Positions 40,764-49,169 are shown, numbered from the stretch's first letter. The stretch is 50,933 nucleotides of DNA from Streptomyces humi (GCF_001005085.2 NZ_LBMU02000047.1:1-50933), one strand, 5' to 3'. Program-made: numbers and translations. The notes: generated by a model not told the origin, from the letters alone.

Positions 40764-40888
40764 CGGTAACCGGTCTCCGGCGGGCCCACCTGCCCTGTCC
40801 GCATTTCCCGGTGCATTTCCTGGTGCGGCTTTCGCCACCGTCCGGTACGTGAAATTCTGCGCTCGCACCGCGCACATCACGGTTACCG
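40764..40888. promoter_or_regulatory. Paired CGGTAACCG/CGGTTACCG elements upstream of tetR
   Basis: CGGTAACCG (40764-40772, right after the acidic gene stop) and its reverse complement CGGTTACCG (40880-40888) flank the ~100-bp region before the TetR gene. The distal copy sits ahead of a TACGAT -10-like hexamer. They could be TetR binding sites; inference only. Confidence 0.3.
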
Positions 40889-40944
40889 AAAAGTACGATG
40901 GCCGGGCGGCGCGATCCGCATGTGGACGACTTTTGGGAGGCGGC

Positions 40945-41589
40945 GTGACAGCCATCGAGCAGACAGAGGCGGCGCGCCCGCGGGGCACTCGCCTGCCGCG
41001 CCGTGCCCGACGGAACCAGCTGCTGGGCGCCGCCCAGGAGGTTTTCGTCGCACAGGGGTACCACGCGGCCGCGATGGACGACATCGCCGAGCGCGCAGGC
41101 GTCAGCAAGCCGGTGCTCTACCAGCACTTCCCGGGCAAGCTCGACCTCTACCTGGCCCTGCTGGACCAGCACTGCGACGCCCTGATCCAGGCGGTGCGCG
41201 GCGCGCTCGCGTCGACGACCGACAACAAGCAGCGTGTCCGCGCGACCATGGACGCGTATTTCGCGTACGTCGAGGACGACGGCGGTGCCTTCCGTCTGGT
41301 CTTCGAGTCCGACCTGACGAACGAGCCCGCGGTGCGCGAGCGCGTCGACAAGGTCACCACCGAGTGCGCCGAGGCGATCTGCGACGTCATCGCCGAGGAC
41401 ACCGGCCTCTCGCGCGCGGAGTCGATGCTGCTGGCCTCCGGCCTCGGCGGTCTCGCCCAGGTGGTGGCGCGCTCCTGGCTGCACAGCGACCGCAGCGTCC
41501 CGCGTGACCAGGCGGTGCAGCTGCTGGCCTCACTGGCCTGGCGGGGCATCGCCGGCTTCCCGCTGCACGGCCTCGAGTCCCACCACTGA
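40945..41589 (+). CDS. TetR family transcriptional regulator
   Basis: 214 aa, GTG 40945 with GGGAGG 5 nt upstream. N-terminal TetR DNA-binding domain: RRNQLLGAAQEVFVAQGYHAAAMDDIAERAGVSKPVLYQHFPGKLDLYLALLD (residues ~23-75), the canonical helix-turn-helix. The C-terminal ligand/dimerisation domain has ATMDAYFAYVEDDGGAFRLVFESDLTNEP. The M. tuberculosis counterpart in the same position is Rv3208 (from memory); targets unknown. Paired inverted elements upstream may be its operator. Confidence 0.92.
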   Translation: MTAIEQTEAARPRGTRLPRRARRNQLLGAAQEVFVAQGYHAAAMDDIAERAGVSKPVLYQHFPGKLDLYLALLDQHCDALIQAVRGALASTTDNKQRVRATMDAYFAYVEDDGGAFRLVFESDLTNEPAVRERVDKVTTECAEAICDVIAEDTGLSRAESMLLASGLGGLAQVVARSWLHSDRSVPRDQAVQLLASLAWRGIAGFPLHGLESHH

Positions 41590-41598
41590 GACGACGCG

Positions 41599-41622
41599 AG
41601 CGGCCGTCCGCGCACGGCCGCT
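41599..41622 (+). terminator. Terminator hairpin after tetR
   Basis: A 9-bp perfect stem AGCGGCCGT/ACGGCCGCT (41599-41607 with 41614-41622) with a 6-nt loop, 10 nt after the tetR stop. Confidence 0.65.
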
Positions 41623-41755
41623 TCCGCCGCATTCCCGTTCGCTGTTCGCTCCTGGCGTGGTCGCGCGCAGCGTGTACGTCCCCTCACCGGGCTAATGTGT
41701 GCAGCGTACGGCGCGGAAGCCCGCGCACTTCACTGACCGTCGGAGGGACATAGCC

Positions 41756-41983
41756 GTGGAGGTCAAGATCGGCGTGCAGCACGCGCCCCGCGAGATCGTT
41801 CTGGAGAGCGGTCTGAACGCCGAGGAGGTCGAACGCCTCGTCGCCGACGCGCTGGCCGGCAAGTCGCAGGTGCTGTCCCTGGAGGACGAGCGTGGCCGCA
41901 AGGTCCTGGTCCCGACGGACCGCCTGGCGTACATCGAGCTCGGCGAGCCGACCGTGCGCAAGGTGGGCTTCAGCGCGGTCTAG
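41756..41983 (+). CDS. DUF3107 family protein
   Basis: 75 aa from GTG 41756 with GGAGGG upstream. It begins VEVKIGVQHAPREIVLESG and continues with AEEVERLVADALAGKSQVLSL, DERGRKVLVPTDRLAYIELGE and ends VRKVGFSAV, matching DUF3107 along its full length. Small soluble alpha/beta protein, always near rhlE and a TetR gene in actinobacteria (TB9.4/Rv3208A in M. tuberculosis, from memory). Function unknown. Confidence 0.92.
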   Translation: MEVKIGVQHAPREIVLESGLNAEEVERLVADALAGKSQVLSLEDERGRKVLVPTDRLAYIELGEPTVRKVGFSAV

Positions 41984-41995
41984 CCACAGCAGCGT

Positions 41996-42033
41996 GCGGG
42001 GGCCCGGCGGACACCAGTCCGCCGGGCCCCCGC
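41996..42033 (+). terminator. Strong terminator after DUF3107 gene
   Basis: A perfect 17-bp stem (41996-42012 with 42017-42033) with a 4-nt ACCA loop, 13 nt after the stop codon. Confidence 0.85.
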
Positions 42034-42167
42034 GTCATGTCCCGCCGCCGTGTCCGGTCTCCACACGCGGCCCACGACTCGCCCACAGAGGAGGGTTGCA
42101 TTCCGCAGGTCACGGGTATGACGGGCTACGACCGTGAAGCACCGGCCGGCCGTGGGAGGGACCTCTC

Positions 42168-42443
42168 GTGATGCTCCTGGAAGTCATCGGATCCGCTCTG
42201 CTCGGCCTGGCCCTGTCATGGGCCGCGAACAGCCGCCTTTCCCACCGCCTTCCGGCGCGTCCCCTGGTGTTCTCCACAGGCGTCGCGGGAGCCCTGTTCG
42301 GCGACTTCGTCACGCACAGCGCGCTGGGCCCCGGCACGGCGTTCGTGAGCCTGGCGGGAGCCGCGATCGTCTCGGCGGCGTCCCTCTCCCTGCTGCTGCG
42401 CCCCACGGGCCGCCGCCTGCGCCGACGATCGATCCCGGCGTAG
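42168..42443 (+). CDS. Small hypothetical membrane protein
   Basis: 91 aa, GTG 42168 (GGAGGG 7 nt upstream); the next codon is ATG, an alternative start. Three hydrophobic segments: LLEVIGSALLGLALSWAAN, PLVFSTGVAGALFGDFVTH and LGPGTAFVSLAGAAIVSAAS, with an Arg-rich C-terminus (RPTGRRLRRR) fitting the positive-inside rule. No family recognised. Confidence 0.72.
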   Translation: MMLLEVIGSALLGLALSWAANSRLSHRLPARPLVFSTGVAGALFGDFVTHSALGPGTAFVSLAGAAIVSAASLSLLLRPTGRRLRRRSIPA

Positions 42444-42478
42444 CTCCGCCGGAACGCCCCGCCGTCTCCCGCGCCGCG

Positions 42479-43216
42479 CTACGCGGCCAAGCCCAGCGCG
42501 GCCATCCGCTTCGTGTGCGCCTCGGTGATCCGCGAGAACATCCGCCCCACCTCGGCCAGGTCGAACCCGTCGGCGACCCCGCCCACCAGCATGGTCGACA
42601 GCGCGTCCCGGTCGGCCACGACCCGCTGGGACTGCGACAGCGCCTCCCCCATCAACCGCCGCGCCCACAGCGCCAGTCGCCCCCCCACGCGCGGGTCGGC
42701 GTCGATGGCCGCGCGGACCTTCTCCACCGCGAACCCGGCATGCCCCGTGTCGTCGAGGACGGCCAGCACCAGCTCGCGTGTGTCGGTGTCCAGGCGGGCC
42801 GCGACCTCCCGGTAGAAGTCACTGGCGATGGAGTCGCCGACGTAGGCCTTGACCAGGCCCTCCAGCCAGTCCGACGGCGCCGTCTGCCGGTGGAAGCCGT
42901 CGAGGGCCGCGACGAACGGCTCCATCGCCCGGGTCGCGTCCTCCCCGATCTCCGTCAGCCGGTTCCGCAGCCGCTCGAAGTGGTGGAACTCGGCCGACGC
43001 CATCTTCGCCAGCTCGGCCTTGTCCGCCAGCGTGGGCGCCAGCTTGGCGTCCTCGGCGAGGCGCTCGAACGCCGCGAGCTCGCCGTACGCGAGCGCGCCG
43101 AGCAGGTCCACGACCGCGGCACGGTACTGGGGGTCGGCAGCCGCCTGGGCCCAGTCCTGGGCGGCGACACCGGTCGGTTCGGCGGAGGCGGTCTCAGGCT
43201 TGTCAGAGCTCGTCAT
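42479..43216 (-). CDS. Ferritin-like fold protein (MiaE-like)
   Basis: 245 aa from ATG 43216 (MTSSDKPETASAEP); GTG 43225 is an alternative. No Shine-Dalgarno precedes the ATG, and TATTGT lies 7 nt upstream, so the message may be leaderless. Helical ferritin-like domain with candidate diiron ligands: LAYGELAAFERLAED, ASAEFHHFERLRNRL (ExxH) and LDDTGHAGFAVEKVRA. Related to tRNA-hydroxylase-like ferritin folds. The counterpart Rv3210c in M. tuberculosis (from memory) also lies beside rhlE. Function unknown. Confidence 0.85.
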   Translation of the reverse strand: MTSSDKPETASAEPTGVAAQDWAQAAADPQYRAAVVDLLGALAYGELAAFERLAEDAKLAPTLADKAELAKMASAEFHHFERLRNRLTEIGEDATRAMEPFVAALDGFHRQTAPSDWLEGLVKAYVGDSIASDFYREVAARLDTDTRELVLAVLDDTGHAGFAVEKVRAAIDADPRVGGRLALWARRLMGEALSQSQRVVADRDALSTMLVGGVADGFDLAEVGRMFSRITEAHTKRMAALGLAA

Positions 43217-43731
43217 GAAGCGCACAATAGCCCGCTCGCCACCCTGTGGGAGCCGTGGGGAAGCGCCGGGGAGCCGCTGGGGGAACCGTGGGGGGGAATC
43301 CCCGAGAAGACCCCGGGAAGTCCCTGGGAGTCACCGGAAGTCCTGGGAGAAGTCCCTGGTCAACCACTGTGACTACCACGACGTGACCAAATCGGCCATC
43401 GCATGTGCGCGATTCCGGGGTATGGTGGTAATGCGCCTGCTGGTACGCCGTCTGTTTCAGACGTGCCTCGACAGGCCGCACGTATGAGGATGCCCGGTCG
43501 GTGGCCCGATCGGCTCCGAACCGACAGCCCTCCCGGCGCGTACGGCACATCGCGTACGTCGACCGGAGGGAGACACCCTCAGCGGTATGAGCGCTAGAGC
43601 GTCGGCAGAGGTCCCGTGCACTACGGCGTGCCCCCCACAGCCCGCCCGTAAGGCAGCCGACGTCCCCCGGCACGGTCCGTCAAAGACCCCCGCGCTCGCC
43701 TCGTGCCGCGACTCACAGAAGAGGCAGCGCC
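43217..43731. other. Intergenic region and probable long rhlE leader
   Basis: 515 bp without a convincing gene. 43240-43370 is a degenerate G-rich repeat (GGGAGCCGTGGGG, GGGGAGCCGCTGGGGG, CCCTGGGAG variants). A perfect hairpin CGTCTG-TTT-CAGACG lies at 43449-43463. An ATG at 43587 is out of frame with the helicase. Long structured 5' leaders are common for DEAD-box helicase genes. Confidence 0.5.
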
Positions 43732-46521
43732 CTGACTACGACGTTTCGAGAACTCGGAATCCTCCCCGAGACCGCCGAGGCCCTGGAGGCCGTCGGCATC
43801 ATCAACCCCTTCCCCATCCAGGAGATGACACTCCCGGTCGCCCTGTCCGGCACCGACGTCATCGGCCAGGCCAAGACCGGCACCGGCAAGACCCTCGGTT
43901 TCGGTCTGCCGCTCCTGGAGCGCGTGACCGTCCCCGCCGACGTGGAGGCCGGCCGCGCCGCCCCCGAGGCCCTCACGAACGCCCCGCAGGCGCTCGTCGT
44001 CGTCCCCACGCGCGAGCTCTGCACCCAGGTCACCAACGACCTGCTGACGGCCGGCAAGGTCCGCAACGTACGCGTTCTCGCCATCTACGGCGGCCGGGCC
44101 TACGAGCCGCAGGTCGAGGCCCTGAAGAAGGGCGTCGACGTCGTCGTCGGCACCCCGGGCCGGCTCCTGGACCTCGCGGGCCAGAAGAAGCTCGACCTCA
44201 AGCACATCAAGTCGCTCGTCCTCGACGAGGCCGACGAGATGCTCGACCTGGGCTTCCTGCCCGACGTCGAGAAGATCATCGACATGCTCCCGGCCAAGCG
44301 CCAGACCATGCTGTTCTCGGCGACCATGCCGGGCGCGGTCATCGGCCTCGCGCGCCGGTACATGAGCCAGCCCACCCACATCCGCGCCACCGCGCCGGAC
44401 GACGAGGGCGCGACCGTCGCGAACATCGCGCAGTTCGTCTACCGCGCGCACTCCATGGACAAGCCGGAGATGATCGCGCGCATACTGCAAGCCGAGGGCC
44501 GCGGGCTCGCGATGATCTTCTGCCGCACCAAGCGCACCGCCGCCGACATCGCCGAGCAGCTCCAGCGCCGTGGCTTCGCCTCCGGCGCGGTGCACGGCGA
44601 CCTCGGCCAGGGTGCCCGCGAGCAGGCGCTGCGCGCGTTCCGCAACGGCAAGGTGGACGTCCTCGTCTGCACCGACGTGGCCGCACGCGGTATCGACGTC
44701 GAGGGCGTCACCCACGTCATCAACTACCAGTCCCCCGAGGACGAGAAGACGTACCTGCACCGGGTCGGCCGTACCGGTCGCGCGGGCGCGTCGGGCACCG
44801 CGATCACGTTCGTCGACTGGGACGACATCCCGCGCTGGCAGCTCATCAACAAGGCGCTGGAGCTGGGCTTCAGCGACCCGGTGGAGACGTACTCGACCTC
44901 TCCGCACTTCTTCGAGGAACTCAAGATCCCCGCGGGCACCAAGGGTGTGCTGCCGCGCTCGGAGCGCACCCGCGCCGGGCTCGACGCGGAGGAGCTGGAG
45001 GACCTCGGCGAGACCGGCGGCCGCGGTGGCCGCGGTCGCGGTGGCCGGGGCGGTCGTCCGGAGTCCCGCGGCGAGGCCCGTACCGAGGAGCGCGAGCGTC
45101 CGGCCCGCACCCCGCGCCGCCGCCGTCGTACCCGTGGCGGTTCGGCCACGGACGCCCCGGCCGGTACGACGGCCACGGCGCCGGCCACCGAGTCCGCCGC
45201 CCCCGCCGCCGAGGAGGCGCCGGCCACCCGGACCCCGCGCCGCCGTCGCCGTACGCGCGGCGGAGCGGCGTCGGAAGCGGTGGCGAGCACCGCGCCGGCG
45301 ACGGTGACCCCGGAGGCCGTCGTGGAGACGGTCGAGGCCGTGACGGAGACGGCCGCGCCTCCGCGTCGCCGCCGCACCCGCCGGTCCGCCGAGGCCGAGG
45401 CGGCACCGACGGCAGAGGTCACTCCGGTGACCGAGGCCCCGGTGGCGCAGGCCCCGGTGACCGAGGAAGCACCGGCGGCCCCCGCCCGGCGCCGCACCCG
45501 CAAAACGGCCGCGGTGGCCGAGACCCCCGCGACCCCCGAGGCCGCACCCGTGGCCGTGGAGACGGTCGAGGCCGTGGCGGAGCCGAAGCCGCGCCGCACG
45601 CGCAAGGCGACGGTGGCCACGGAGGCCGCTGAGGCCGCGGTGGACACCGCCGAGGCCGTGGCGGCCAAGCCGCGCCGCACCCGCAAGACCGCTGCCGCCG
45701 CCGCGCCGGTGGCCGAAGCGGCGGAGGCGTCCACGGAGGCCGTGGAAGCCCCGGTGACGCCGACGCGCCGCCGTACCCGCAAGGTGGCGGAGCCCGTCGC
45801 CGAGGTCACGGAGGCGCCGGCGGAAACCGCCGAGGAGCCGAAGCCGCGCCGCACGCGCAAGACGGCCGCCGCCGCTGCCGCCCCCGCCGACGCCGCCGAG
45901 GCGACGGAGGAGGCCAAGCCGCGCCGTCGTACGACGCGCAAGGCGGCCGAGGCCGTCGTCGACACGGTGGAAGCCGTGGAGGCCAAGCCGCGCCGCACCC
46001 GCAAGACGGCGGCCGCCGCTCCGGAGGCCGTCGAGACGGACACCGGGGCCGCACCCAAGCCGCGCCGCACCCGGAAGACGGCAGCCGCCGAAGCCGTGGT
46101 GGACACGGCCGAGGCCACGGAGGCCAAGCCGCGCCGGACCCGGAAGACGGCGGCCGCCGTCGCCGAGCCGGCCGAGGCCGTGGCGGCCGTGGAGGCCAAG
46201 CCCCGTCGCACCCGGAAGACGGCGGCCGCCGCTCCGGAGGCCGCCGAGGCGGAGCCCGCGCCCAAGGCGCGCCGGACCCGCAAGGCCGCCGAGGCGGTCG
46301 TCGACACCGTCGAGGGTGCCGAGGCGAAGCCCCGCCGGACCCGCAAGACGGCCGTGGCCGCCACCGCGGAGATCCCGGCGCAGGCCAGCGCTGAGCCGGA
46401 GGTCAAGCCGAAGGCCCGGACCACCCGTAAGGCGACCGCGTCCGCCGCGCCGGACGACGCGGAGGCGAAGCCGAAGGCCCGCCGGACCCGGAAGGCCGCT
46501 GCCGCGACCCCCGAGGCCTGA
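43732..46521 (+). CDS. rhlE: DEAD-box ATP-dependent RNA helicase (RhlE-like) with basic repeat tail
   Basis: 929 aa. The Q-motif segment (TTTFRELGILPETAEALEAVGI...FPIQEMTLP) lies upstream of the first in-frame ATG (43825), and the frame has no ATG, GTG or TTG between the stop at 43588 and CTG 43732. CTG 43732 has AGAGG 7 nt upstream, so it is the probable start. Helicase core: AKTGTGKT, PTRELC, GG, TPGRLLD, DEAD, SAT, ARGIDVEGV and HRVGRTGRAG (residues ~1-440). After RGGRGRGGRGG the tail (~470-929) is ~17 imperfect repeats of the KPRRTRKTAAA type alternating with acidic Ala-rich spacers, probably an RNA-binding extension. It remodels RNA or ribosome assembly intermediates. Confidence 0.9.
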   Translation: MTTTFRELGILPETAEALEAVGIINPFPIQEMTLPVALSGTDVIGQAKTGTGKTLGFGLPLLERVTVPADVEAGRAAPEALTNAPQALVVVPTRELCTQVTNDLLTAGKVRNVRVLAIYGGRAYEPQVEALKKGVDVVVGTPGRLLDLAGQKKLDLKHIKSLVLDEADEMLDLGFLPDVEKIIDMLPAKRQTMLFSATMPGAVIGLARRYMSQPTHIRATAPDDEGATVANIAQFVYRAHSMDKPEMIARILQAEGRGLAMIFCRTKRTAADIAEQLQRRGFASGAVHGDLGQGAREQALRAFRNGKVDVLVCTDVAARGIDVEGVTHVINYQSPEDEKTYLHRVGRTGRAGASGTAITFVDWDDIPRWQLINKALELGFSDPVETYSTSPHFFEELKIPAGTKGVLPRSERTRAGLDAEELEDLGETGGRGGRGRGGRGGRPESRGEARTEERERPARTPRRRRRTRGGSATDAPAGTTATAPATESAAPAAEEAPATRTPRRRRRTRGGAASEAVASTAPATVTPEAVVETVEAVTETAAPPRRRRTRRSAEAEAAPTAEVTPVTEAPVAQAPVTEEAPAAPARRRTRKTAAVAETPATPEAAPVAVETVEAVAEPKPRRTRKATVATEAAEAAVDTAEAVAAKPRRTRKTAAAAAPVAEAAEASTEAVEAPVTPTRRRTRKVAEPVAEVTEAPAETAEEPKPRRTRKTAAAAAAPADAAEATEEAKPRRRTTRKAAEAVVDTVEAVEAKPRRTRKTAAAAPEAVETDTGAAPKPRRTRKTAAAEAVVDTAEATEAKPRRTRKTAAAVAEPAEAVAAVEAKPRRTRKTAAAAPEAAEAEPAPKARRTRKAAEAVVDTVEGAEAKPRRTRKTAVAATAEIPAQASAEPEVKPKARTTRKATASAAPDDAEAKPKARRTRKAAAATPEA
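45100..46512 (+). repeat. Imperfect repeats encoding the KPRRTRKTAAA tail
   Basis: Roughly 17 units of 50-120 bp encode PRRTRK-type basic blocks; eight are exact PRRTRK. Near-identical DNA stretches such as AAGCCGCGCCGCACCCGCAA make the region prone to slippage and assembly errors. Confidence 0.8.
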
Positions 46522-46533
46522 GCCGAACCGACC

Positions 46534-46570
46534 CGACGGCCCGACCCACCCCGCGTGGGCCGGGCCGTCG
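46534..46570 (+). terminator. Terminator after rhlE
   Basis: CGACGGCCCG (46534-46543) pairs with CGGGCCGTCG (46561-46570); inside, one mismatch and CCCAC/GTGGG around a CCCGC loop. It starts 13 nt after the stop. Confidence 0.75.
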
Positions 46571-46994
46571 GCGTTCACGCACCCAGGCAACCGGCACCAG
46601 CACGCCGTCGACATGGGCGAGCCCCACGCCAACCGCCCGCAGCAGCAACCCGACGGCCGACGGCACCCCCACCCCGCCGTCAGCCCCCACCCACACCCAC
46701 ACCCGACGTCAGCGTTCACCCCGCAACCGCCACCGCCCCCGACGTCAGCGTTCACCCCGCAACCAGCCACCGCCCCCGACGACAGCGTTCACCCCAACCG
46801 CCGCCCTTACCTCCCGCGACGACAGCGTTCACCCCAACCGCCGTCCCACCCGGCCCCCCGCACCGGCCACTGCCCGCCGGCTTACGGCCACCGGCCACCA
46901 TCCCCGCCCCCCGTCGTCAGCATCCCCGCCCCCGTCGTCAGGGTTCACCGGCCGTCCTCCGGTGTGTCGGTGGGCGCCGGTTACGCTCTCCCCC
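46571..46994. repeat. Noncoding tandem repeats between rhlE and hydrolase
   Basis: C-rich degenerate repeats containing GAC(G/A)(T/A)CAGCGTTCACCCC, clear at 46705-46722, 46741-46757, 46778-46795 and 46818-46835, with weaker copies at ~46566 and ~46913-46950. Spacing is ~36-40 bp and irregular. No convincing ORF has codon bias here. The end (46982-46987, TACGCT) may be the -10 of the following gene. Confidence 0.65.
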
Positions 46995-47876
46995 ATGAGC
47001 AGGCCTTCCTCTTTCGTTCCGCCCGTCGGTGCCCGGGCGTACGCGCTCGCCACCGCGCGCGGTGAGTTCGCCGTCGTCGACTCGCCGGTGGCGGCCGGGG
47101 TGGAGCCACGGGGGGTCGCGCTGTTGCTGCCCGGGTTCACCGGCAGCAAGGAGGACTTCAACCTGCTGCATCCTGCACTGGGCGCGCGCGGGTACCGCAC
47201 CGTCGCGGTGGACGGGCGCGGCCAGTACGAGTCGGACGGGCCGCAGAACGACGAATCGGCCTACGCGCAGGCGGAGTTGGCGCAGGACGTGCTCGCACAG
47301 GCGGCGGCCGTCGGCGGCGGCCGGCCGGTGCATCTGCTGGGCCACTCCCTGGGCGGTCAGATCGCGCGGGCGGCCGTGCTGCTCGACCCCGCGCCGTTCC
47401 GGTCGCTGACGCTCATGGCCTCGGGCCCGGCGCAGATCTCCACCTCCCAGCAGCAGCGCGTGAAGCTGCTGCGGGACGCGCTCGGCGTGATGTCCATGGG
47501 CGAGGTCTGGGAGGCCATGCAGGCCCTGGAGGCGCCGGAGGAACTGGACGGCGAAGCCGACGAGGGCGCCCCTGCGGACCGCGAGGATCTACGGAGCCGC
47601 TGGCTGCGCAACAAGCCGGCCCAGCTCCTCGCCACCGGACTCCAGTTGTGCACCGAGCCGGATCGCGTCAGCGAACTCGCCGCGCTCCCGTTGCCGTACC
47701 ACGTCCTGTCCGGCGCGCGGGACGACACCTGGCCGGTGCTGTTGCTGGACGAGATGGCGCTACGGCTGCGCGCGCGCAGGACGGTCGTGGACGGCGCGGA
47801 GCACTCCCCCAACACCGACCGGCCGGCCCCCACCGCCGAGGCGATCGCCGCCTTCTGGGAGAGCACGGACGGCTGA
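46995..47876 (+). CDS. Alpha/beta hydrolase
   Basis: 293 aa from ATG 46995 (MSRPSSFVPPVGARAYALAT); no Shine-Dalgarno, and TACGCT 7 nt upstream makes a leaderless message possible. Core: LLLPGFTGSKEDFNLL, AVDGRGQYES, nucleophile LLGHSLGGQIARA (GHSLG), acid LSGARDDTWPV and the His in VDGAEHSPNTDRP. Cytosolic; substrate unknown, lipase/esterase-like fold. An acidic loop (EELDGEADEGAPADRED, ~residues 180-196) is unusual. Convergent with the NYN gene 27 nt away; that gap contains a short repeat of CGCGTCAGTAC. Confidence 0.9.
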   Translation: MSRPSSFVPPVGARAYALATARGEFAVVDSPVAAGVEPRGVALLLPGFTGSKEDFNLLHPALGARGYRTVAVDGRGQYESDGPQNDESAYAQAELAQDVLAQAAAVGGGRPVHLLGHSLGGQIARAAVLLDPAPFRSLTLMASGPAQISTSQQQRVKLLRDALGVMSMGEVWEAMQALEAPEELDGEADEGAPADREDLRSRWLRNKPAQLLATGLQLCTEPDRVSELAALPLPYHVLSGARDDTWPVLLLDEMALRLRARRTVVDGAEHSPNTDRPAPTAEAIAAFWESTDG

Positions 47877-47903
47877 CGCCTCCGGCACCGCGTCAGTACC
47901 GCG

Positions 47904-48797
47904 TCAGTACTGCGTCCGAAGGTGCTCCCAGAAGCCTTCCCGCAGGGCGCGGCGCAGGTCGGCCTGGCCGCGCAGCGAGTACTGGAGCAGGGTCTCGGCC
48001 TCGACGAGCAGGTCCTGGTCGACGGAGCCGGGCAGATAGGGATGGCCGGGCAGCAGCTCGACGAGCGCTTCGCGGCCGCGCGCGGACAGCCATTTCGCGG
48101 CGATCTGCGCACCGACGAAGCGGACGCTCTCGCGGGTGGGTCTGGTGGCGCCGGCGTCGTAGGCGGGGGCGGCGCGCCGCGAGACGTACGGCTTGAAGAA
48201 CTCGAGGTCGAGGGTGCGCTGGCTGTCGACCTCCCAGAGCAGTGGTTCGGCCTGGTTGCGGCCCTCGGGTGCCTCGATGCCCCACAGGTGGACGCGGGCG
48301 CCGTAGCCCTGGGCGGCCTCGACCGCGGAGACCAGGTCCTCGTCGCCGCCGAGCAGGGCCGCGTCGCTGATCGCGCGGTGCCGGGCGAGTGACTCCAGGT
48401 CGGTGCGGATGAGGGAGTCGACGCCCTTCTGCTGGTTGTTGGCGTTCAGGTTGCCGAGGCGGACCTTGACGTCGGGGAGCTCGGCGATGGTCTGCTGCTC
48501 GACGGTGTGGATCCGGCGGCGGGCGCCGTCGTACCAGTAGACGCGCAGCAGCCTGCTGTCCGCGAAGATCTGCCGCGCCTTGTCGATGAGCGCCTCGATC
48601 AGGCCCTCCGCGTCGAGGTCGAAGGCCCGGCGGTCCTCGGTCCCCGCGACGAGCCGGCCCGTGGCCGCGTAGAGGTAGCCCGCGTCGACGAAGATCGCGT
48701 GCGTCGAGGGCGTCTTCGCCACTTCGGCGAGCATGCGGGTGAGCAGCTCGTTCGTGCGGTCGATACGGGCTTGGAGGGTGGCGAGGTCGTCGTTCAT
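47904..48797 (-). CDS. NYN-domain (PIN-like) ribonuclease-family protein
   Basis: 297 aa; ATG 48797 (MNDDLATLQARIDRTNELL) is chosen because the coiled N-terminus starts there, although ATG 48806 is also possible. NYN/LabA-type domain with acidic active-site residues in THAIFVDAGYLYAA, QKGVDSLIRTDLESLA and DAALLGGDEDLVSAVEAA, followed by RVHLWGIE. NYN domains are PIN-fold metal-dependent RNases. The C-terminal region (~200-297) is helical and unassigned. Divergent from the 50-aa gene; the shared intergenic region is AT-rich. Confidence 0.87.
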   Translation of the reverse strand: MNDDLATLQARIDRTNELLTRMLAEVAKTPSTHAIFVDAGYLYAATGRLVAGTEDRRAFDLDAEGLIEALIDKARQIFADSRLLRVYWYDGARRRIHTVEQQTIAELPDVKVRLGNLNANNQQKGVDSLIRTDLESLARHRAISDAALLGGDEDLVSAVEAAQGYGARVHLWGIEAPEGRNQAEPLLWEVDSQRTLDLEFFKPYVSRRAAPAYDAGATRPTRESVRFVGAQIAAKWLSARGREALVELLPGHPYLPGSVDQDLLVEAETLLQYSLRGQADLRRALREGFWEHLRTQY

Positions 48798-48906
48798 CAC
48801 CTCCATTGTCCCGGCGGTCACGCTGCGAACACAACCGGTCCCGGTCAGTCTCCCCGATACCTCGTACTGGTCAGTAATTAGACGTTCGAAAAATTTCTTT
48901 AGCGTA

Positions 48907-48933
48907 GGGAATGTTTGTAACACGCAAGTCGTT
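48907..48933 (+). promoter_or_regulatory. Sigma-R-type promoter of the 50-aa gene
   Basis: GGGAAT (48907-48912), exactly 18 bp, GTT (48931-48933) in TCGTTGAC. Full match to the sigma-R consensus. The ATG lies 34 nt downstream. Confidence 0.8.
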
Positions 48934-48967
48934 GACTAGCACGGAACACAAGACGAAGGGAGAGGCC

Positions 48968-49120
48968 ATGCGCTTCGAAATCATGCGACTCGACGAGGTC
49001 GACGGCACCACCGTGGACAGCACTGTCGTGGACGCCGCCTCCGTCAACAGGATCGTGCAGCAGGCCGCCGCCGTCGGGCAGCGCCTGTGGATCCGACCGG
49101 CCGAGAACCAGACGTCGTAA
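48968..49120 (+). CDS. 50-aa conserved hypothetical protein, sigma-R-type promoter
   Basis: 50 aa, ATG 48968 with GGGAGAGG upstream. Sequence begins MRFEIMRLDEVDGTTVDSTV and ends RLWIRPAENQTS, with a central helix (VNRIVQQAAAVGQ). No cysteines, so it is not itself a thiol redox protein. The sigma-R-type promoter suggests induction by disulfide or electrophile stress. I recognise no named family; similar 50-aa proteins occur in streptomycetes. Confidence 0.78.
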   Translation: MRFEIMRLDEVDGTTVDSTVVDAASVNRIVQQAAAVGQRLWIRPAENQTS

Positions 49121-49169
49121 CGGAATACGAGAGACGAGCAACCTGACGCGCGGAACACCGCAGAGTCTT

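Noticed and set aside
43587..45632. ATG 43587 as start of the DEAD-box helicase
   Set aside because: It is in a different frame from the helicase motifs; a frameshift would be required and none is indicated.
43621..46770. 1049-codon minus-strand frame rich in Gly/Leu/Arg opposite rhlE
   Set aside because: The repetitive composition mirrors the KPRRTRK coding repeats; no start context or motifs.
46571..46994. Repeat region considered as a CRISPR array
   Set aside because: Repeats are degenerate, spacing is short and irregular, there are no unique spacers, and no cas genes are nearby.
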